Of a stretch of DNA of 9,810 bases, positions 6,472 to 9,810 are shown piece by piece. The stretch is from the NCBI GenBank assembly GCA_017430945.1, contig JAFRMB010000031.1, forward strand, positions 1 to 9,810, written 5' to 3'. The stretch comes from Clostridia bacterium (lineage in GTDB: Bacteria; Bacillota_A; Clostridia; Christensenellales; Aristaeellaceae). Both the position numbers and the translations under genes were made by a program. The notes under the pieces are model-generated. The model did not search any database and was not told the DNA's origin. It was given only the letters and a program-made list of their open reading frames with translations. Each line of letters begins with the position of its first letter. Position 1 is the first letter of the stretch.

Positions 6472-6500
6472 ATTATAGCATAACGGATGCGCGTTTTCAA
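6472..6500 (-). promoter_or_regulatory. Strong promoter of the LRR/Big_2 gene
   Basis: On the minus strand TTGAAA (6500-6495) is followed after exactly 17 bp by TATAAT (6477-6472), with TGC directly upstream as an extended -10. Predicted transcription starts near 6465, leaving a leader of about 34 nt with GGAGG at 6444-6440. Confidence 0.82.
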
Positions 6501-6503
6501 CCG

Positions 6504-6534
6504 CTTCCCGGGCTCCGCCGGAGATCTTCCCGGG
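6504..6534. repeat. Direct repeats around a palindrome upstream of the LRR promoter
   Basis: CTTCCCGGG occurs at 6504-6512 and again at 6526-6534, 22 bp apart start to start (about two helical turns). The palindrome CTCCG-C-CGGAG (6513-6523) lies between the copies. The block ends 3 bp from the -35 hexamer of the leftward promoter. The geometry suits an upstream activator or operator site, but no regulator can be named. Confidence 0.35.
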
Positions 6535-6599
6535 GGTCGCGCAGGCCGGCCCCTCTCCCGCTTCGCCGGCGCATTTAACCTCATTCCCCCATTTCTGTC

Positions 6600-6628
6600 A
6601 TGATCGCGCCGGATCGGCGTGGTATAAT
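6600..6628 (+). promoter_or_regulatory. Extended -10 promoter of the DUF4317 gene
   Basis: A consensus TATAAT (6623-6628) is preceded by TGG, giving an extended -10. The -35 at 17 bp is poor (ATGATC, 6600-6605), which is typical for extended -10 promoters. Predicted transcription starts near 6635, about 44 nt before the ATG at 6679. Confidence 0.65.
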
Positions 6629-6634
6629 GGTCCG

Positions 6635-6648
6635 CGGGTCCGGACCCG
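6635..6648. other. 14-bp perfect palindrome at the predicted transcript start
   Basis: CGGGTCCGGACCCG is a perfect palindrome starting about where the rightward transcript should begin, 6 bp after the -10. It could be a repressor operator, or, as RNA, a 5-bp hairpin with a CCGG loop capping the 5' end. Which of these is not decidable from the sequence. Confidence 0.35.
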
Positions 6649-6678
6649 GGCCCAGATCATACGATGTGAGGATCAAAG

Positions 6679-7812
6679 ATGAACAGAAAAGAGATCGCGG
6701 AGATCCGCCGCCGCTTCAATGTCGACAAAAACGCCATCAGCCGCGTGCGGGGCTGCTATGTGAACGGAAAGCGTGAGATCGTGGCCACCTTCGACCGCTC
6801 GATGCTCTCGCTCCCGCAGGAGGAGGCCGAGAAGTACCTGTCCCTGTTCAAGCGCACGCTGTCGGGCCTGCCGGGCCGCAACCTGATCGAGGTGGATTTC
6901 CGCCCGGACCAGGTGATGGAGGGCGAGGCGCACGGGCTTCTGATGGCGCTCAACAACACCGCCCTGTCGGTGGACGAGGGCGTCAAGGCGCTGTGCGGGC
7001 GGATCATCGAGAGCCTCGAGCTCGAGGGCAACTACCTGATCCTGATGATGCACGACGCCTACGACGTGCCCTTCCGCCACGCGGACGAACACAAGGTGGA
7101 CGTGATCTCCGAGGAGGTGTTCAGCTATATCCTGGTGTGCGTGTGCCCCGTGCGGCTGACGAAGCCCGCGCTGAGCTACTGCGCCGAGGACAACGACTTC
7201 CACGCGCTCGACCCCGACTGGGTGGTGGCCGCCCCGGAGCTGGGCTTCATGTTCCCCACCTTCGACGACCGCGCCACCAACATCTACTCCGCGCTGTACT
7301 ACACGCGGGACGCGGCCGACCTGCACGAGGCGTTCATCGACGCCGTGTTCAACGCCGACGCGCCGATGGCCGCGCCCGAGCAGCGCGAGGCGTTCCAGGC
7401 GGTGCTCGAGGACGCGCTCGAGGACGACCTGAGCCTGGGCGGGGTGCAGACCGTGCACGAGACCCTGCGGGAGCGCCTGCAGGAGAACGCCCGGGACAAG
7501 GCCGCCGAGCCGCTGGAGATCTCCCGGCGCGAGGTGGCGGGACTGCTCGCGTCCTGCGGCGTGCCGGACGCCCGCATCCAGGCCTTCGAGGACCGGTACG
7601 ACGCCGAATTCGGCGAGACCGCTCCGCTGCGCGCCGCGAACGTGGTGGAGCCGAAGCGCTTCGAGGTGCGCACGCCCGACGTGGTGGTGCAGGTCAACCC
7701 CGAGCGCAGCGACCTCATCGAGACCCGCGTGATCGACGGCATCCGCTATGTGCTGATCCGCGCCGAGGAGGGTGTGGAGGTCAACGGCGTCAACATCGCC
7801 ATCGGCGGATAG
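6679..7812 (+). CDS. DUF4317 family protein
   Basis: 377-residue soluble protein with no signal peptide or membrane segment, matching what I recall of the DUF4317 family, which is common in Clostridia and has no established function. Recognisable family blocks are MNRKEIAEIRRRF (1-13), RGCYVNGKRE (24-33), LSGLPGRNLIEVDF (61-74), NYLILMMHDAYDVP (118-131), CPVRLTKPALSY (156-167) and WVVAAPELGFMFPTFDDR (181-198) followed by YSALYY (203-208). The C-terminal third (about 230-377) is more acidic and variable and ends in a small beta-rich segment (PDVVVQVNPERSDL, DGIRYVLI). The start is supported by GTGAGGA (6666-6672) 6 nt upstream. An extended -10 promoter precedes it and an intrinsic terminator follows 25 bp after the stop, so it is probably monocistronic. 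No function is proposed. Confidence 0.9.
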   Translation: MNRKEIAEIRRRFNVDKNAISRVRGCYVNGKREIVATFDRSMLSLPQEEAEKYLSLFKRTLSGLPGRNLIEVDFRPDQVMEGEAHGLLMALNNTALSVDEGVKALCGRIIESLELEGNYLILMMHDAYDVPFRHADEHKVDVISEEVFSYILVCVCPVRLTKPALSYCAEDNDFHALDPDWVVAAPELGFMFPTFDDRATNIYSALYYTRDAADLHEAFIDAVFNADAPMAAPEQREAFQAVLEDALEDDLSLGGVQTVHETLRERLQENARDKAAEPLEISRREVAGLLASCGVPDARIQAFEDRYDAEFGETAPLRAANVVEPKRFEVRTPDVVVQVNPERSDLIETRVIDGIRYVLIRAEEGVEVNGVNIAIGG

Positions 7813-7837
7813 CGCCGCGCAAAGGCCTTGTTTTTAA

Positions 7838-7881
7838 ACCCCTGTTCATGAACAATTCATGTTTCAGGGGTATTATTTAAG
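7838..7881 (+). terminator. Intrinsic terminator after the DUF4317 gene
   Basis: ACCCCTG (7838-7844) pairs with CAGGGGT (7865-7871). Inside, CATGAA (7847-7852) pairs with TTCATG (7856-7861) around a CAA loop. ATTATTTAAG follows as an A/T-rich tail. The tail TATTAT (7871-7876), with TGAACA 16 bp upstream (7849-7854), could also be the promoter of the next gene, in which case terminator and promoter overlap. Confidence 0.7.
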
Positions 7882-7938
7882 TTGTAAAGGTATGCCGTCC
7901 GCGCCGGACCGGGCGGCGGCATCGCATCGAACGGGGCT

Positions 7939-7961
7939 GGCGGCCCCCGCAGCCGCCGGGG
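7939..7961 (+). other. Leader hairpin just before the activase start
   Basis: GGCGGC (7939-7944) pairs with GCCGCC (7952-7957) around a 7-nt loop. The loop CCCC (7945-7948) could also pair with GGGG (7958-7961) directly after the stem, a pseudoknot-like option that would cover the weak ribosome binding region before the ATG at 7968. This is speculative in such GC-rich DNA. Confidence 0.25.
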
Positions 7962-7967
7962 TGGAGC

Positions 7968-9810
7968 ATGAGGATAGGGCTGGACATCGGGTCGACGACC
8001 ATCAAGTGCGTGGTGCTGGACGAGAGCGGCAGCATCGCGTTCTCCCGCTATCAGCGGCACAAGTCGCAGATCGCGCAGCTGGTGGAGGTGCTGCTGCACG
8101 CCGTCCGCACCGAGTTTCCGGGCGAGCGCTTCGTGATGGGCATCTCCGGCTCCGCGGGCATGGGGCTGGCGGACGAGCTGGGCATCGACTTCCTGCAGGA
8201 GGTCTACGCCACCCGCGTGGCGCTGAAGGCGCTGATCCCGCAGGCGGACGTGGCCATCGAGCTGGGCGGCGAGGACGCGAAGATCCTGTTCCTGACCGGC
8301 GCGGGCGGGCTCGAGGTGCGCATGAACGGCACCTGCGCCGGCGGTACCGGCGCCTTCATCGACCAGATGGCGACGCTCATGGACGTGTCCGTCGACCAGC
8401 TGGAGCCGCTGTCCGCCCACCACAAGCGCAGCTACGCCATCGCCTCGCGCTGCGGCGTGTTCGCCAAGTCCGACATACAGCCCCTGCTGAACCAGGGGGC
8501 GCGGAAGGAGGACGTGGCGCGCTCGATCTTCGAAGCCGTCGCCGGGCAGACCATCGCCGGGCTCGCGCAGGGCCGCGAGATCGCCGGCAACGTGGTCTAC
8601 CTGGGCGGACCGCTCACCTTCTTCTCGCAGCTGCGCGACTGCTTCGATCAGGCGCTGGACATCCACGGCATCCACCCGGACGATTCCCTGTACTTCGTGG
8701 CCATCGGCGCGGCGCTGCAGGCGGGCAGCGCGGTGGACATCGACGCGCTGATCCCCCGCGTGCACGACCGCGCCGCCCAGGCGCGCTACGCGGCCTGCCC
8801 GCCGCTGTTCCGGGACGAGGCGGAATACCGGGCCTTCCGCGCGCGGCACGAGCGCGCGCGCGTCGACACGGTCTCGCGGCCCGGTTACGACGGGCCTGTC
8901 TACATCGGCATCGATTCCGGCTCCACCACCATCAAGGCGGTGGCGATCGACGCGGACTTCAACCTGCTCAAGACCGCCTACATGTCCAACAAGGGCAACC
9001 CCCTGCCGGAGGTGAAGCGGTTCCTGGCGGCGTTCTACGCGGAATTCCCCCGCGCCCGGGTGGCCGGGGCGGGCGCCACGGGCTACGGCGAGGCGCTGGT
9101 CCGGTCCGCCTTCCGGCTGGACGGCGGCGTAGTGGAGACCGTGGCGCACTTCATCGCCGCGCAGCAGCTGCAGCCCGACGTGGACTTCATCATCGACATC
9201 GGCGGGCAGGACATCAAGTGCTTCCGCATCCGCGACGGCGCGATCGACGACATCTTCCTGAACGAGGCCTGCTCTTCCGGCTGCGGATCGTTCATACAGA
9301 CCTTCGCCGCGGCCTGGGGCCTGCCCGTGGACGAGTTCGCCCGCCGCGGACTCATGGCGCAGCACCCGGTGGACCTGGGCTCCCGCTGCACCGTGTTCAT
9401 GAATTCCTCGGTGAAGCAGGCGCAGAAGGACGGCGCGACACTGGAGGACATCTCCGCGGGCCTGTCCATATCCATCGTGAAGAACGCGCTTTACAAGGTC
9501 ATCCGCACCGCCAATGCCGCCGAGCTGGGCGAGCACATCGTGGTGCAGGGCGGCACGTTCTTAAACGACGCGGTGCTGCGGGCCTTTGAGCGCGAGATCG
9601 GCAAGCCTGTGGTGCGGCCGAACATCGCGGGGCTCATGGGGGCGTACGGCGTGGCGGTGTGGTCCGCGAAGCGGTCGAAGGGGGAGAGCACCCTGCTGAC
9701 CGCTGAGGAACTTCAGGCCTTCACCATGCAGACCACCAACACCCGCTGTCAGGGCTGCAAGAACCACTGCATGCTCAACATCATCAAGTTCGACAACGGC
9801 AGGCGGTTCA
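7968..9810 (+). CDS. Tandem acyl-CoA dehydratase activase-type ATPase, N-terminal 614 codons
   Basis: The frame opens at 7968 (MRIGLDIGSTTIK) and is still open at the edge. It contains two BcrA/BadF/HgdC-type ASKHA ATPase modules. Module 1 (about 1-262) has phosphate loop GLDIGSTTIK (4-13), ELGGEDAK (98-105), CAGGTGAF (123-130) and CGVFAKSD (162-169). Module 2 (about 310-566) has GIDSGSTTIK (314-323), DIGGQDIK (410-417), CSSGCGSF (435-442) and CTVFMNSS (474-481). In each module the two Cys are 39 residues apart, the same spacing as the [4Fe-4S] ligands Cys127/Cys166 of Acidaminococcus HgdC. C594-x2-C597-x3-C601 then opens what looks like the DUF2229 region of the ~1400-residue 'activase-related' proteins. 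HgdC-type enzymes use ATP to drive an electron into 2-hydroxyacyl-CoA dehydratases or benzoyl-CoA reductases; the substrate of this large class is not settled. The start has only a weak GGTGGAG 1-7 nt upstream, but no alternative in-frame start fits. Confidence 0.9.
   Translation, partial: MRIGLDIGSTTIKCVVLDESGSIAFSRYQRHKSQIAQLVEVLLHAVRTEFPGERFVMGISGSAGMGLADELGIDFLQEVYATRVALKALIPQADVAIELGGEDAKILFLTGAGGLEVRMNGTCAGGTGAFIDQMATLMDVSVDQLEPLSAHHKRSYAIASRCGVFAKSDIQPLLNQGARKEDVARSIFEAVAGQTIAGLAQGREIAGNVVYLGGPLTFFSQLRDCFDQALDIHGIHPDDSLYFVAIGAALQAGSAVDIDALIPRVHDRAAQARYAACPPLFRDEAEYRAFRARHERARVDTVSRPGYDGPVYIGIDSGSTTIKAVAIDADFNLLKTAYMSNKGNPLPEVKRFLAAFYAEFPRARVAGAGATGYGEALVRSAFRLDGGVVETVAHFIAAQQLQPDVDFIIDIGGQDIKCFRIRDGAIDDIFLNEACSSGCGSFIQTFAAAWGLPVDEFARRGLMAQHPVDLGSRCTVFMNSSVKQAQKDGATLEDISAGLSISIVKNALYKVIRTANAAELGEHIVVQGGTFLNDAVLRAFEREIGKPVVRPNIAGLMGAYGVAVWSAKRSKGESTLLTAEELQAFTMQTTNTRCQGCKNHCMLNIIKFDNGRRF

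Noticed and set aside
5559..6578. Plus-strand open frame of about 339 codons opposite the acidic linker
   Set aside because: Arg/Val-rich antisense of the Asp/Glu/Ala repeat; it also crosses the leftward promoter and has no ribosome binding site.
7857..9536. Long minus-strand open frame over the activase gene
   Set aside because: Low-complexity Val/His/Gly/Arg translation without motifs, a shadow of the GC-rich plus-strand gene.
7859..9589. Long plus-strand open frame (about 576 codons) in another frame
   Set aside because: The product is dominated by Arg, Gly, Ala and Pro without family motifs, and has no ribosome binding site. The frame from 7968 encodes the activase with all expected motifs and covers the same bases.

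Overview
The window looks like a chromosomal segment of a GC-rich Firmicute, most likely an anaerobic gut or rumen Clostridia-type bacterium. This is an inference. It rests on an M-box-controlled mgtE, a DUF4317 protein, an acyl-CoA dehydratase activase-type protein, a secreted BspA-LRR/Big_2 protein, GGAGG ribosome binding sites and TATAAT promoters with TG extensions. No transposase, integrase, phage gene, CRISPR array, rRNA or tRNA is visible.

Layout from left to right. (1) Bases 1-102, minus strand: the first 34 codons of a probable GH13 alpha-amylase-type enzyme, with its promoter at 139-167. (2) Bases 272-838, plus strand: a near-consensus promoter, a long M-box (ykoK-type) magnesium riboswitch, a strong intrinsic terminator (559-598) and a read-through leader that may hold a 24-codon ORF. 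(3) Bases 839-2233, plus: mgtE, a CBS-gated Mg2+ channel whose stop codon lies in its own terminator hairpin. (4) Bases 2295-6431, minus: a 1378-residue secreted protein made of a signal peptide, an acidic linker with a 30-residue tandem duplication, an Ig-like domain, about 12 BspA-type leucine-rich repeats, about seven Big_2-like domains and an unassigned C-terminal module. (5) Bases 6432-6678: a divergent control region with two promoters, a direct-repeat/palindrome cluster and a 14-bp palindrome at the predicted start of the rightward transcript. (6) Bases 6679-7812, plus: a DUF4317 protein, closed by an intrinsic terminator. (7) From 7968 to the right edge, plus: the first 614 codons of a large tandem BcrA/BadF-type ATPase (2-hydroxyacyl-CoA dehydratase activator-like), entering a Cys-rich DUF2229-like region at the edge.

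Each complete gene appears to be its own transcription unit, because promoters or terminators separate them all. The only clear regulatory circuit is Mg2+ -> M-box -> terminator/antiterminator -> mgtE. I see no multi-gene novel system. The items most worth a second look are the enlarged M-box, the tandem activase that keeps both Fe-S cysteine pairs, and the unanchored modular surface protein with its odd C-terminus.
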